Assembly: GCF_932526225.1 (NCBI RefSeq)
Contig: NC_064034.1
Span: forward strand, 9,611,387 to 9,675,386
Direction of reading: 5' to 3'
Source: Nematostella vectensis
Lineage: Eukaryota > Cnidaria > Anthozoa > Actiniaria > Edwardsiidae
DNA length: 64,000 nucleotides
Shown: in pieces, positions 35,601 to 47,863 of the stretch
Position numbering within the stretch: the first letter of the stretch is position 1
Layout of the letters: every line of letters begins with the position of its first letter
Notes under the pieces: model-generated
The model's database searches: none
Seen by the model: the letters and a program-made list of their open reading frames with translations, nothing else
What the model was told of the DNA's origin: nothing
Position numbers and translations under genes: made by a program

Positions 35601-38600
35601 ACTTCCATGGCTTCCAAGTCCAAGTGAGTAAGATGCGGACACAATTATAGAGAATTATTTCTTATCTTGTTTTAAATTCATTGTTGTGCTTTGTGGTATG
35701 CTTGATGGGACAAAAAGAGCTTCTAATACATTGGTGTGTTCGATTTCCTTCACTGTGGATATGTAAAGGACCAAAGTGCCAGATTACAAGGTGGCATGTT
35801 GAAGTCATTCCTTTGTTATAATTTTCAATAAATATTGGACGACAATTTATTTGACAAAATCTTGAAATATTTATCTATTAAAAACAAAGTTTTTATACTT
35901 CATTACTCAAGTTCAATCTAAGATGTCGCTATAGTTTCTCCAAATCAGCCAATGAAAATGGATGCTTTTTCACACTTGCTACTTTGCTAGGATGACAAAA
36001 TGGGGCTGAGGGAGGCTCTTTAATAGTGATTACACTATCAGTAAGTTGTCCATCAATCAATCATAAGTTTATTACTGCCTTTCGCAGCAAGGCTGAATTA
36101 CAAGCGGTGTCAGCATACATATTGCAAAATAGGTGTACAATCACAATACTAATAAATTTGTACACTATTACAGGTAAAGTATTCAAATTTTCTCTTTTGA
36201 CAGCATCGTCAAGTGATTACGAGGATGACGAAGAAGACTATGATTCTGAGATGGAAATGATGGTTGTACAGGTACAGGAGGATCTTAGTTTTCTTGTAGA
36301 TTACTGAGTATTCGCCTTCTGTGGTAGTTGATGCAATAGTATTATTTCAGGATGAGAAGCTAAATTCCTTACGTGCAAGGTGTTTGGAGATTTTGGATTC
36401 TCGAGAACATGTGAAGAGTTTGGAGTCACTGGTGACAACTAATGTCAACTTGCTGCAGTCCACAAATTGGTAGGATTTCAATGGTTACTTCTTGAATTAA
36501 AGTATCTTGCAGGTCAGCTCCTTAATCACTTGAGTATTGAGTACTGACTTGTTGTGTTTGTTGGCAGGAACCAGGTTCACGAGCTGGTAGCAGGGCTCTG
36601 TTCTGTGTGCCATCATTTAATGATTGAGTGCAGACTACCAGTATACAAGACGAGGTACAGTAACAATTTTACACGTATACAAGACCAGGTACAGTAAAAA
36701 CTTTACACGTATACAAGACCAGGTGCAGTAAAAACTTTACACGTATACAAGACGAGGTACAGTAAAAACTTTACACGTATACAAGACCAGGTACAGTAAA
36801 AACTTTACACGTATACAAGACCAGGTACAGTAAAAACTTTACACGTATACAAGACCAGGTACAGTAAAAACTTTACACGTATACAAGACCAGGTACAGTA
36901 AAAACTTTACACGTATACAAGACCAGGTACAGTAAAAACTTTACACGTATACAAGACGAGGTACAGTAAAAACTTTACACGTATACAAGACCAGGTACAG
37001 TAACAATTTTACACGTATACAAGACCAGGTACAGTAAAAACTTTACACGTATACAAGACCAGGTACAGTAAAAACTTTACACGTATACAAGACCAGGTAC
37101 AGTAAAAACTTTACACGTATACAAGACCAGGTACAGTAAAAACTTTACACGTATACAAGACGAGGTCAGTAAAAACTTTACACGTATACAAGACGAGGTA
37201 CAGTAAAAACTTTACACGTATACAGGACGAGGTACTTATAATGCTGTTACAGATCATTCCAGGCCCGTACCCAGGGGGGTGGAGGGGGTGCGAACCCCCC
37301 CTCCCCCCCACACACACACACACACAACGACCGAAAGTCCACTTTTGGTTCTCAATGGACGTGCTATTTGTAGACAAAACTCACTCTGGTCTATAGCCAA
37401 ATCCGACAATAAACGTCAAGTGGAGATACTAAAAAGGAATAAAAAATCATTTTTTGTTTTAAAGGTGGTTGGATTTTTATCAGAGAATCCCCCCCCCCCT
37501 TCCCCGGAAAAATTAGGTCCACTTTTTCGGATTTCGCAACCCCCCAAAAAAAATCCTGGGTACGGGCCTGCATTCTACTCAAAGTCTTCACCATCTGTAT
37601 ATGCACATATGTTTCGAGCTTGAGTGTTTCTTTACGTGCCGGATTAAAATGTATCCTTCTCCCCATCCAGGCTGCTGTACACTCTGGCACTAAAGCCGTC
37701 ATTCATCCGACAACTATGGAACCACATTCTGCAAACAACTATCGCCTCTGGGACTGGGTAAATGCCTGTTTACCGTACTCCCCACTTGAGTTTCGATGTG
37801 TGCCTTTCACTATAAGAAATAAAGAAACATAAGAGATACTATGAAGCTTGTTGGCAATACATTATTTACAATGCAAGATAAAATGTAGAAAATAGCCTAA
37901 TTACACTTATTCATTGACTTGACATTAGTCGAGACTGGTCGGAGACTGACCGGACTTAACACTACTTGTGAGAGAAATCAAACTCTCTCTTCCACAGAAA
38001 AGCAGTCCCGTTGGTACAGATGATCTACCGTGGCCAGACCTTCACTGTACAGGAGGCAGAGCTCATCGTGCCCATGGTAGCTGTGTTCTGCGCTCTCTTC
38101 AGCCACACACTTTTCTCAATACACGACCAGGAATTCTACGGAGAAGACAGGAAACTTAGTGAGTCCATTTTATAAACAGTACACGCAAATTTAATGAGAT
38201 TACAACAACGAAGTTCGAAAAGAACCTGCAACAAAGAAGAAGTTGATCGACATTAACTACGATACAATTTATAATAAGATGGCTCCCCGTTTTACGCACG
38301 TAAGGCCATGGTAGTTATGAAGCAGGGATGTCTGTGTTGTTGGTAATTTCTGTATGTGAGGACAAAGCAAGGGCAGAAGCTTGTCGCGTGTGCGATATTG
38401 TGTAGCTGTACTGCAGAGTCGTCGGTCAGCCGAGTCAACTCGTCAAGATACATTTACTGTGTGGTTCAGTCTTCCAGAATTTTGAACATCTTTAATTTAA
38501 GAGCATTTACATACATCTGGATATGCATTAAGGAGTCCAACCCACTATAACTGTTTTTAGTCCGTTTTTTACTTTTCACGGGTGCGCTCCAGCTCATGGT

Positions 38601-41600
38601 TTGCGACATTACTATTTATCCTCCATGCTATTTTTCAGGAAATTCTGTGATGCCCTTCAAGTTGAAAGAGCTCATTCCAATGACATGTGCGTTGCGTGAC
38701 GTTATTATCGGCGTGACGGAAATAATCTACCCTGACAGCAGTCACGCAGCATTTCGTGATCATTACATCACGGCAATGAAAAGTGTTGGCGCACGCTCCG
38801 CTATTATGAAAGCTGAGGAGTTTTACCCGAAGAGAAAGTGGATACATTTGCTCAGGGTATGATACCGTGTACGCATGCGCAAAACATCTTGTGGATCTGT
38901 TCCAGTCATGTAGCAGCCCGCCCGTAAGGCCTAACAGGATTGGCTGGATTACCTCATTGTTCTATTGTATTCCCGTTCTATTGTTTTGTCCCCATTGTTT
39001 TGTCTGCGGTGTATCAATCTAATCAGGTGAAATCTTCTGAGAGCTGCTACACGACCCATCTGTTCAGCATCAAAGGCATCAATTTCGTTTAAAGGGGCTA
39101 TCCTAGCATTCATCCTAGCAAATACCATATCCACTGCCAACGGCGCATATATTTAATGGATTTCAAAAAATGAAGTATGAAATTCTGTTTTTATATGGTT
39201 ATATCAAAATTTTATGGGGAAGTTGCTACCTAATATTGAATGAAAACAATAAATGGTGTGGCTGACCTGTGCTTTTTAATGTACACCTTTTGCTCCAAAC
39301 CCTTCTGTGCAGACGGTTGGACTCACAAAGTAAAACTGATAGATTTTATCGTTGGATCACAATAACCTGTTAATCTTGGCCTACCTTAACTAGAACAATA
39401 GGCATTTAAACACGAGGTTCCGCTATAAAAGCTCCTCCCACCCCCGGGCTCAAGAACAATCAGTTATCAATCAGCCGTCAATGAGAGAACACGTCAATGA
39501 GAGAACATGCTCTGAGCGCTAAATTCAAATTTTACATTTTAAACCAAAATAAATATCATTCCTAGAGTCGTCCATCTAAATGTTTCTATCTATCGTAAAA
39601 TAATGCTATACCAAGCTGTGTGCGCTCTAAAATAGGAGCATTTTCATCACAGCGCGAGAATAATTTATGCAGGTGCGCTAGATTATGGATAGCACTAAAT
39701 TTAAAATTTTGCACCGAAAACGTGAGTGGACAGCAAATAACTAGTTTAACAATCTCTTAACACAACTGTCTTGTTACCTGTGCAAAAATAGTTTTATTCC
39801 AGCCGACTGAGGCTCAGAAATAAGCAATTTTACAGGAGGCTTATCATTTGTGACTGCTAGCGTTGCAGTGTTCTAATTATAATTGCAAATTCGAGCCCGG
39901 GGGTGGGAGGGGGTTTCCCTTTTATAGCGGAACCTCGTGTTTAATTTGTCGTTTGGATTGGCATTCGCAGGAAGTGACGCATCTCGTCGAGCAGCTTCAC
40001 TCACGTGATACTCGAAGGCAGTTCTGCCCAGACGATCACTGGTTATCTCCCAAGATACACATCGACCCGAATCAGGTACCTCGCTGCATGCTGGATGCTC
40101 AGTCATGATCATTTCGGAGTTTTTAAATTTTTTTTTCAATTATTGTGGACTATCAAAGAATCAACAAAATGCAAATACTTTTAGCTAACTGTGGACACAG
40201 AACCTGCGGCTTAACATCCATATCCGAAAAGACGGGAGAGTCCTCAACGCAGAGTGCCAGGTTTTTACTCTTAATAATCCCAAGCTGTCCTGACCTGGTA
40301 CCCTTGCTTGAGAGTCGATTCCCGTACCATTACCGCGTCACTCTCGACAAATAAACTTGATTATTCACCGTTACATGAGCCCACATTACATGCCCCGCCG
40401 TTTTTTGGGATCAAATGACCGCGATGTCCGACTTCGGCTGGAAAAAGAGACTGAGGATCAAAAATATGTTCTCTTCAACTTTGTGTAATTTCCTTTTACT
40501 TATGATTGCAGATGCGAATAGATGGATTTTTCGATGAAGAAGGTAAGGTACTTTCTAGACCCAAGTCTGTCCTCTTATCATTGAACTCATAGATATCATA
40601 AATATGTAGCACTTAGAACACCTGCGGTTACTATTGATCTTGGATACTTTACTCTTGAAATGCAGTAGTATGTTGGTCGTTTGAGGAAGTTGTACCACTC
40701 GAGATGTACCTTCCGTTCACCTTATTTAGCTGATTAACATTTATTTTAATCCCCCCTCCTAATCGCATTCTTGTTTGTATTGTGCCGTGTAGGAACTGTG
40801 GAGGAAGTTGTACCACTCGAGATGTACCTTCCGTTCACCTTATTTAGCTGATTAACATTTATTTTATCCCCCCTCCTAATCCCATTCTTGTTTGTATTGC
40901 GCCGTGTAGGAACTGTGGAGGAAGTTGTACCACTCGAGATGTACCTTCCGTTCACCTTATTTAGCTGATTAACATTTATTTTATTCCCCCTCCTAATCCC
41001 ATTCTTGTTTGTATTGTGCCGTGTAGGAACTGTGGAGGAAGTTGTACCACTCGAAATGTACCTTCCGTTCACCTTATTTAGCTAATTAACATTTATTTTA
41101 TTCCCCCTCCTAATCCCATTCTTGTTTGTATTGTGCCGTGTAGGAACTGTGGAGGGAATCGTGCCACTCGGGATGTCCTCAGCCACAGCAAGGAGCATGT
41201 CCATCCTACAGCACATTCCCTTCGTCGTGCCCTTCAAGGACCGGGTCAAGGTATCCTAAACAATCTCTGTCAGCCGACATTTTGTCATCCTAGAAAAATA
41301 GCATGGCTGAAGAAAATGCATCTGTTTCCGTTGTTTTATTGTATTTTTTCGATTGAATTTGAAAAATGAAGAATGTAACTTTGTTTTAAGATGGGTATTT
41401 TGAGATTTCTACACATAATTTGTATCCCAATATTTCATGAAAACAGTAACAGAGGTGTGGCATACTAAGGCTGTTTAAGTGACTGTTGCATAAACGGCTC
41501 TTGATTTAGATTGCTAAGGACGTCATACCGACCTTTATTGGGAATTTAAAGAGTGTCGATCAACCACTTCTTTGCTATTGTTTATATTTAAATATGCAAA

Positions 41601-44600
41601 CTAATCAATTCATAATTTAAGTCCAATACTTGAGTAACGTTATTTGATCAATATTATTTTCGTTTCTCGCTTGAATTAGCCGGTGGAAATGGATGCTTTG
41701 TCCGACTCGGTATTAAGTGAGAGTGTAAAATGGCGGCGTGATTGGCCTTCTATAAGCAAATACGTTTTTGTACGAAAACCGAAATTAGACGATTATCGTT
41801 ACATTATCGTTATTGCAGTGCTAGCAGGGTTTTTATGTAAGCCCTGGTTGGAGCGTTATTCTTGGAAGTATTGATTGCCGCCCTTCAGCGAATTCTTTGC
41901 TCCTAGCTTCTGCAGAGAATCATTAATGAAGACAGAGATAACTCGCAAGGGGACCTACACAGCTTCATGATTGGTCACAACACAATAGACGTGAGAATCC
42001 AGAGAAAATACCTCTACCAGGATGCCTTTGATAATTTGAATGAGGACGCAGGTAACGGTCTTGTGGATCAACCAGGCAAACGTGACAAAGCGTTGTAGAA
42101 CGACTTGTCTATGTGCGTGTGACCGGTATTACAAGACAAGGATTTAGCAAACCTTCTTGGCAAAGGATTAAATTACTAAGAACATTTGATTGCGTGACTG
42201 GTTTTACAAAAAAAGTTAAGCAAATCTATTTGACAATGGTAGAATTGTTTTACTTTATGTGATTGAGTTACTTCACAATGGGTAGATTTGTTAGTGTGTA
42301 ACTGGCAATACAAGACATCACAAAAATTGATAATATCGCGGGTAGAATTGTTTCATTAGTTTTGAACAGTGCGTGATTGATTTATGCAGCATTCGTTTTG
42401 ACAAAATTGATTATTAAAGATAGAGGCCCCCTGATGCTGATTTGGCCGATTTGGTGTATTTCTCGAGGAAAATGTTTTTGTTCTCCATTCATCAGAACCC
42501 AACATGAAAAAGAGAGTGCGCGTCCAGCTTATCAACGAGCAGGGTCTGGAGGAGGCGGGGGTTGATGGCGGGGGTCTGTTCAGGTCAGTGTCGATTTCTC
42601 ATTGTTGTAGTCTTATTTACGCACCCTCTAGGGCTCCTTACGTTACGCTTTTAAAAACAGGGAATTTCTGAATGAATTGCTGAAAGCCGGGTTCGACCAA
42701 AGCATCGGCTTTTTCAAGGCTACACACGAGCGATTGCTATACCCCAATCCACAGGTATGTGCATGATTTGTGGATGTTTCTTTTCTTTTATCTCAAAACA
42801 GGTTTCTATTTAACAAGGTATTTTCCTTCTCTCAGGCCAATTTGTGTGCTCCAAATTATCTCAAGCATTTTCGGTTCCTAGGAAGAATGTTGGGCAAGGT
42901 AATTGTTTTTATCGAATCATTGCACTTGGTCATTGAAGAAATGGAATCATTTCTCGGTTCTTTTCGCAGGCGATCTATGAGAACATGTTGGTAGAGTTAC
43001 CTTTCGCGAGTTTCTTCTTGTGTAAGATGATCGGGAGGCATGGTACTGATGTGGATATACATAACCTGGAGTCGCTTGATACAGAAGTGTACAAGTAAGA
43101 ACACCCTCTTCACCCCATACTACACCCACCACACCTTTATCCTTCACTTCACCAAATACTATAACCCATCTTACCTTTTTACGCCCCATCCAGCATCCAC
43201 CCTACCTCTACCTCTTATCAACACCCACATAACCTCTTCCACGTATTAATCACCCACCTCACCTTTATCCCTTACCTCACCCCTTACAAAACCCAGGCTA
43301 CCTCTTCCTTCTTATCAACACCCACATTTACCTCTTCCACGTATTAATCGCCCACCTCATCTTTTTCCCTTACCTCACACTATACAACACCCGCCTCACC
43401 TCTCCCCCTATCCCTCTTTTTCTCCTTCTACTATTAACTCACCTTTTTATTTACTTATAAACTTCTTCTGTTATTTTATTTATCAGAAACCTCCTGTTCC
43501 TGAAAACCTACGAAGGAAACGTTGAAGATCTTGCGCTGAATTTTACTATAGTAAATAATGACTTTGGCGAGAAACAGGTAGGTTACAAGGGTCATTTGTG
43601 GTCCAATAAGATAGCCAGCCGTCATTCATCATCAGAGTGAACCTCGTGTTACCGTTCCAGGTTGTAGAGCTGCTCCCTGGCGGCAGAGACATCCCTGTCA
43701 CCAACAGCAACCGCATAACCTACATTCACCTCGTCGCCGACTATCGCCTTAATAAGCAGGTTGGACCAAGTGATCTGTTTACCTTTCAATTTAAAACCGC
43801 ATCATTGTCACCAGTTTACTTCCGGGGGGGGGGGGGGGGGGCGACAGAAACCTCAACCGACAAAAGATACTATTAGAATTTTGAAATATTTTTCGTGTTT
43901 CCTTAAAAATCATCGGAGATTGTTACGTAATCGACCGGACGTGAACTGGTGACAATAACTGATTTAATGACTGGACATAAATTCGGGTAATGTAGATCCA
44001 CAGGTAATTTGTTTTTGATGGTATTCCGTCGTGTTTAGCACCAGAGAAGTCACGAAATAAGAAGACTATGTCGGCCAGCTTCCCCTTAATTAATGTTTAC
44101 ATTTGAAAATTCAACGGCCTATTTGCAAGAGAACTTCGAGACAATCATTCACAATTGAAATCCAATTCTTGAGTGTAAGTATTTGATTAAGATTACCTCT
44201 GTCACTCTCTTAAATCAGGCGATGGGAATGGATTCTTTGTGTGACTCGTTACTGTGTGTAAAAAACGGCGTGATTGTTCTTTTTTAAACTGAGGCTCCCA
44301 CTGCATTTGTGGACCCTAACTTTGTCCAGCAGGCACATTAGAATTCCAAAATATGACAGTTAGATAGATCTCGCATCTATTTTCTCCTAGATCCGTGCCC
44401 AATGCCTCTCGTTCCGTGCTGGCCTAGCAGGTGTTGTCAACTTGGACTGGTTACGGATGTTTGACACAAATGAAATTCAGGTCCTGATATCAGGGGCGCC
44501 TGTTCCTGTCGATTTGGAAGACCTGAAAAGAAATACCAATTACTCAGGTAAGCCTCTTTTGTATCTGTAGCAGTATTGGCGACAGTGGCTTTGAGACAGC

Positions 44601-47600
44601 CCTACGTAACTCCTACTCTACATATGTCCTGAATTTATTTATTGGTCATATATATGACTTACTCCTAAAGTGAAAGCTCCCAGGTTCGAGCCTTGGAGCC
44701 CGTGTTCATAAGATCTGAGCGAATCAGGCGACTTCCACTAAGAAATCGCGTGTCTTTTTGGGTCGCAAGTAGCGCCGCACCGGCTTTTGGCAGCAAAAAT
44801 AATCGAAAAAAAGTTTATTATCATTGGAGGATTTTATTCATCGTCGCTCTCTGACATGACGTCCTTTTTTTCTTATTCAAAGTCGTGTATTATTTACCTA
44901 AATCGTTATATTGTTTCCGGCAGGCGGTTACACCTATGATCACCCGTGCATTCAGTCGTTTTGGCGCGTCGTGGAAGAATTGAACGATACCCAGAAGAGA
45001 CAGCTACTCAAATTCGTCACCAGTTGCTCGCGCTCCCCGCTGCTTGGCTTCAAGGTTTGTGAGATTCTTAGGGAGGGAACCCTTTTTTTTACTATGATCA
45101 TGGAGCGAGCTGTGGATGTTGTTATACACCTGATTAAAAAACACGTCAGTGCAAACGGCGAATGACATCCAGTGATACCAGAGCTTTACATCGATGGCCT
45201 TTAATGGATTAAAAAATCCATTGAGCTACTTTCTCCTGCATTCGGTTGAAATATCAGTCTACGGAACAGATGCTCATTTACATAAGCCACTGTCCGGCGT
45301 CCTCGATTCCATCCGACGCCATTTTCTGCCATTTGTCATGACAACAGCCCACGCTTTGACGAAGGCGATGTTTTGCGAAAGTTTTATTACATTTATAACG
45401 TTAGATATTAAGCTCGCCTGTTATACTTTTTAAACAAAAAAAATATCATGACAATAAAGTAAGGGTCAACTTATCTCATGTTAACAAGTCAACTTCCTAA
45501 AGGAATCAGATTTTAGCGACATTTTGAAGAGAATGAATCACGAGAAAAGTTCTAACTCACTAAGTTTCACATTTTTGGTACATCCAGTCATAAGCAAAGT
45601 TAAAAGCCGAGACTCACAGCATAGCTACAACTGTTATTTTACTTAATCTGAACTTTGAGCACATATTTACACCTGGTTTTAAAATTATTAAACGATTACG
45701 AGCTTGCATGGTTTTACCGTCTCCAATCCGCAAAGCACGCATGTAATTATGTTCTAAATATCTCGAAAAGGCGTGGAAATCGCTGGAAAGTTTGTATTGG
45801 ACGTTTGATAAGAATTCCTTCAGGAATTTGTCTGGGAGGTCTGATTTCAGTAGCACCCTTTATTAAGAGCAAGTCCTTAAATAGCAAAGATATGCAACAA
45901 CAGCCAAAAATTTTGTTTGCTTCTAAAAACATTTTTGGTACACCTAGTCATAGACTCGTTTTATGAAAATCATGTACCATATATGAAACTCTCGGTGTGT
46001 GAAAGATGGGCTTTAGATGCTAACGTGTTAGAAAACAGGAGGATAAATTCATAAGTGTGCTATTCACTCGGTCTCGACTAAATTATTGTTCTAGCCGTAG
46101 AAGCGTGCGTAAATAGCAACATCCTCGGGAACCCAGGGCGTACTGAGCAAAAACGAGCGTTGAGCGTAACGAGCGCGAGCCGGAGCGGACGAGCGTGCGA
46201 GGATGAAATAGAAAAAGAATGGAATGAACAAGTGACCGTGCATTCCAGCATGGCAACTGCGTTAAAAATAAACTTCCCTCTTTTTTTTCAAAATTGTGTT
46301 TATTTGGACTAAATAAAATTTTGTTATTATGCGTGAACATTACTCTTTAGATTGAGGCACGATTTAGAAAATGAAAACGAATAAAAAGCTCAAAATAATT
46401 TTATTCACGTCCAAGAGATTTTATGCTAATGAGTCGAGCATGATTTTTATTGTAAATTTCCTCTTCGATATAAATCATGATGGTGAGACACCGAGAGAGA
46501 GGGTAGAAAAGCAGCGAAAGATACCTCTTAATCCTCTTTGAAGCTAGAAACATCACTTTTGGTACTCCGCCTAAAGGAAAATGCCATTTTTTATGATAGT
46601 GTAGGCTCTTTCATTTGTGAAATTTGTTTTACTAGCTTTTAAGCAAAGCGATTCAATCGAATCAAAACGTAAACATACTGTATGACCAATGATTGATATT
46701 AACCAAAAAAAGAAATACTTGCATAATAGGTTCTCTATGACAAGAGTCATCAAACTGTCATGTGACCCATAGTCCCTAATTTGTCAGGTTAAAGCGGTTA
46801 AATCGAGTCCTTGTTTAAAAACGAATTTAAACCACGCAATGCATTTTGCAGTGCTCCAAAAAGGTTAGTGAACAAAAAATTTAAAAGACCCATTTTTAGC
46901 TATGGTTGCAAATCAGACAGCCTTTGTTACATCAACCGTATGGTAAACTCCCGTGAGCCAACTAAGAGGTCATCAATGACAATTAATTTAACAATTTTAA
47001 ATAGAAGCTTTAATCGATTAGAAAGGCGTAATGCGCAATTGAAATTGTTGTGTGTTGTTGTGAACAATAATGCAAAAAATTTTAGTGAAGGAAAGAATCA
47101 AATACGTCCGATCTTCAAGATTTGTAAGAAACGATCATGTTAATGTGAATGATTTACGAAGTTTGGCGATCAGCTTAGAAACTTTGAGTAAAACAACCTT
47201 CTAACTCAAACCCCCAAATGAACTGTTCGGTCGCATTTCTCCTCAGAAGCTCTTTTCCACCATATCAATATTTTTAGTGCGTTTCCTGAAAAAAAATCGA
47301 GAGAATTCGTCTAGAAAAATTGCTCACGATAAATTTTGAAATGTTTCAAAGTTGTGCTCAAGTACAGGCTTGGGTTTATTATCATTGAGCTAGGTAAAAA
47401 GCTTGATAAGTTTTCGCTGACTTATAATGGCGTCGCATGGAATCGAGGACGCCGGACCGTGGCTTATGCAAATAAGCATCTGTTCCGTAGACTGTATAAT
47501 GGAGGCGCATAGTACCCTCCGGTGGGGACCCAGGGCGTCGCGGAGATCGGGCACACAGGGAGCTCTTTCTTTCTTCCCGAGGATGTTCGCCAATCGCCAT

Positions 47601-47863
47601 TTTGTTTACAGTGAGGACACAGAGATTGGTCAAAGTTGTTCAGCAGGGCCCGCTTTCTGCTTAATATCAAAATCTGTCATATGTTTTGCCTTCAGGACCT
47701 CTACCCAGCCTTCTGTGTACATAGCGCGGGTCAAGAGGATCGCCTTCCCTCGGCAAGCACTTGCATGAACATGCTAAAGCTGCCCGAGTACCCTACGGAC
47801 GAAATGATGCGCGAACGCCTCCTCTATGCTGTGGAGTCTGGGGCGGGCTTTGAGTTGAGCTAG
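29693..47863 (+). CDS. UBE3C: HECT-type E3 ubiquitin ligase, UBE3C orthologue, 28 exons
   Basis: Exons: 29693-29758, 30063-30116, 30907-30981, 31964-32101, 32220-32335, 32707-32840, 33344-33518, 35111-35346, 35549-35623, 36204-36271, 36351-36469, 36568-36654, 37671-37757, 37998-38158, 38639-38856, 39971-40075, 40512-40542, 41144-41250, 41907-42051, 42496-42583, 42661-42754, 42836-42898, 42970-43094, 43487-43577, 43661-43759, 44391-44547, 44924-45054, 47696-47863. The CDS is 3213 nt, giving 1070 aa (vertebrate UBE3C is about 1083). The N-terminus [20 protein letters not shown] is the family hallmark, followed by an IQ-like helix (exon 3). The HECT domain fills exons 19-28, with [20 protein letters not shown], the NYSGGY loop and the catalytic Cys1038 in PSASTCMN, 32 residues from the C-terminus as in the family. 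It transfers ubiquitin from an E2 via a Cys thioester and acts with the proteasome on K29/K48 chains (family knowledge). Two introns carry tandem copies of their own splice junctions. Confidence 0.95.
30554..30851. mobile_element. 298-bp foldback element with TA target duplication (UBE3C intron 2)
   Basis: It starts CTGTAGAATCC and ends GGATTCGACAG, flanked by TA on both sides (30552-30553, 30852-30853). The inverted similarity continues inward for most of the element (for example TTCTGTTCCG against CGGAACAGAA), so nearly the whole unit is an imperfect palindrome. The TA duplication fits a Tc1/mariner-type origin. Confidence 0.8.
33519..35110 (+). other. UBE3C intron 7
   Basis: 1.6-kb AT-rich intron. 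I see no exon, repeat array or mobile element with clear ends. Confidence 0.5.
36641..37236 (+). repeat. 34-bp minisatellite made of the exon 12 / donor junction
   Basis: About 17 copies of a 34-bp unit. Each unit carries the last 14 exon bases (GTATACAAGACGAG, or with GACCAG) followed by the donor GTACAGTAA and 11 further intron bases. The first unit is the real exon end at 36641-36654. The array runs into intron 12 and ends at about 37236 with a degenerate copy. Confidence 0.97.
37260..37570. mobile_element. 311-bp inverted-repeat element with CATTC target duplication
   Basis: The ends are exact inverted repeats (CAGGCCCGTACCCAGG at left, CCTGGGTACGGGCCTG at right), followed by C-rich and G-rich tracts. 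CATTC is present immediately outside both ends (37255-37259, 37571-37575). No coding capacity. It sits in UBE3C intron 12, between the minisatellite and exon 13. Confidence 0.9.
39410..39940. mobile_element. 531-bp piggyBac-type nonautonomous element with TTAA duplication
   Basis: TTAA at 39406-39409 and at 39941-39944 flank the inverted ends ACACGAGGTTCCGCTATAAAAG and its complement CTTTTATAGCGGAACCTCGTGT. The inverted arms continue through a C-rich/G-rich block (CCCACCCCCGGGCTC against GAGCCCGGGGGTGGG). TTAA is the target site of piggyBac-superfamily transposases. There is no transposase ORF. It ends only 30 bp before UBE3C exon 16, next to its acceptor. Confidence 0.92.
40676..41176 (+). 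repeat. 117-bp tandem repeat of the intron 17 acceptor and exon 18 start
   Basis: Acceptor AGs recur at 40791-40792, 40908-40909, 41025-41026 and 41142-41143, exactly 117 bp apart; a fifth partial unit starts near 40676. Each unit has the pyrimidine/GT-rich tract, TGCCGTGTAG, and about 33 bases matching the start of exon 18 (GAACTGTGGAGG...). Only the last copy leads into the conserved exon. Decoy copies reach an in-frame TGA about 19 codons after the acceptor. Confidence 0.95.
43800..44390 (+). other. UBE3C intron 25 with G-tract
   Basis: It contains a run of about 18 G near 43825 and a segment (about 44140-44290) resembling one in intron 18 (about 41640-41770), both with a GGAATGGAT/GGAAATGGATGCTTTG-like core. 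This is probably an old dispersed repeat. No exon seen. Confidence 0.4.
45255..47494. mobile_element. Pair of 70-bp inverted repeats bounding 2.24 kb in UBE3C intron 27
   Basis: Positions 45255-45325 (starting CAGTCTACGGAACAGATGC) and 47426-47494 (ending GCATCTGTTCCGTAGACTG) are inverted copies, about 90 percent identical by eye over some 70 bp. This looks like the ends of a DNA transposon. The interior (45326-47425) has no transposase I can recognise. Two nested elements are possible, and no clean target duplication is visible. Confidence 0.65.
46120..46205. mobile_element. 86-bp MITE with 9-bp target duplication
   Basis: Ends CATCCTCG and CGAGGATG. Flanks AAATAGCAA (46111-46119) and AAATAGAAA (46206-46214) match at 8 of 9 positions. 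The interior starts GGAACCCAGGGCGTACTGAG, shared with the element at 58080-58172. A 9-bp duplication suggests a Mutator-like mobiliser. Confidence 0.8.

Noticed and set aside
36641-37236. CRISPR-like array of regular repeats
   Set aside because: Units are contiguous with no unique spacers, the genome is eukaryotic, and the unit is an exon-intron junction.
40746-41072. Minus-strand 108-codon open frame with three near-identical repeats
   Set aside because: It is the antisense of the 117-bp acceptor repeat; the period is a multiple of three, which keeps the frame open.
44680-44705. tRNA-like B box (GGTTCGAGCC)
   Set aside because: No A box or cloverleaf can be formed around it; at most a relic of a tRNA-derived SINE.
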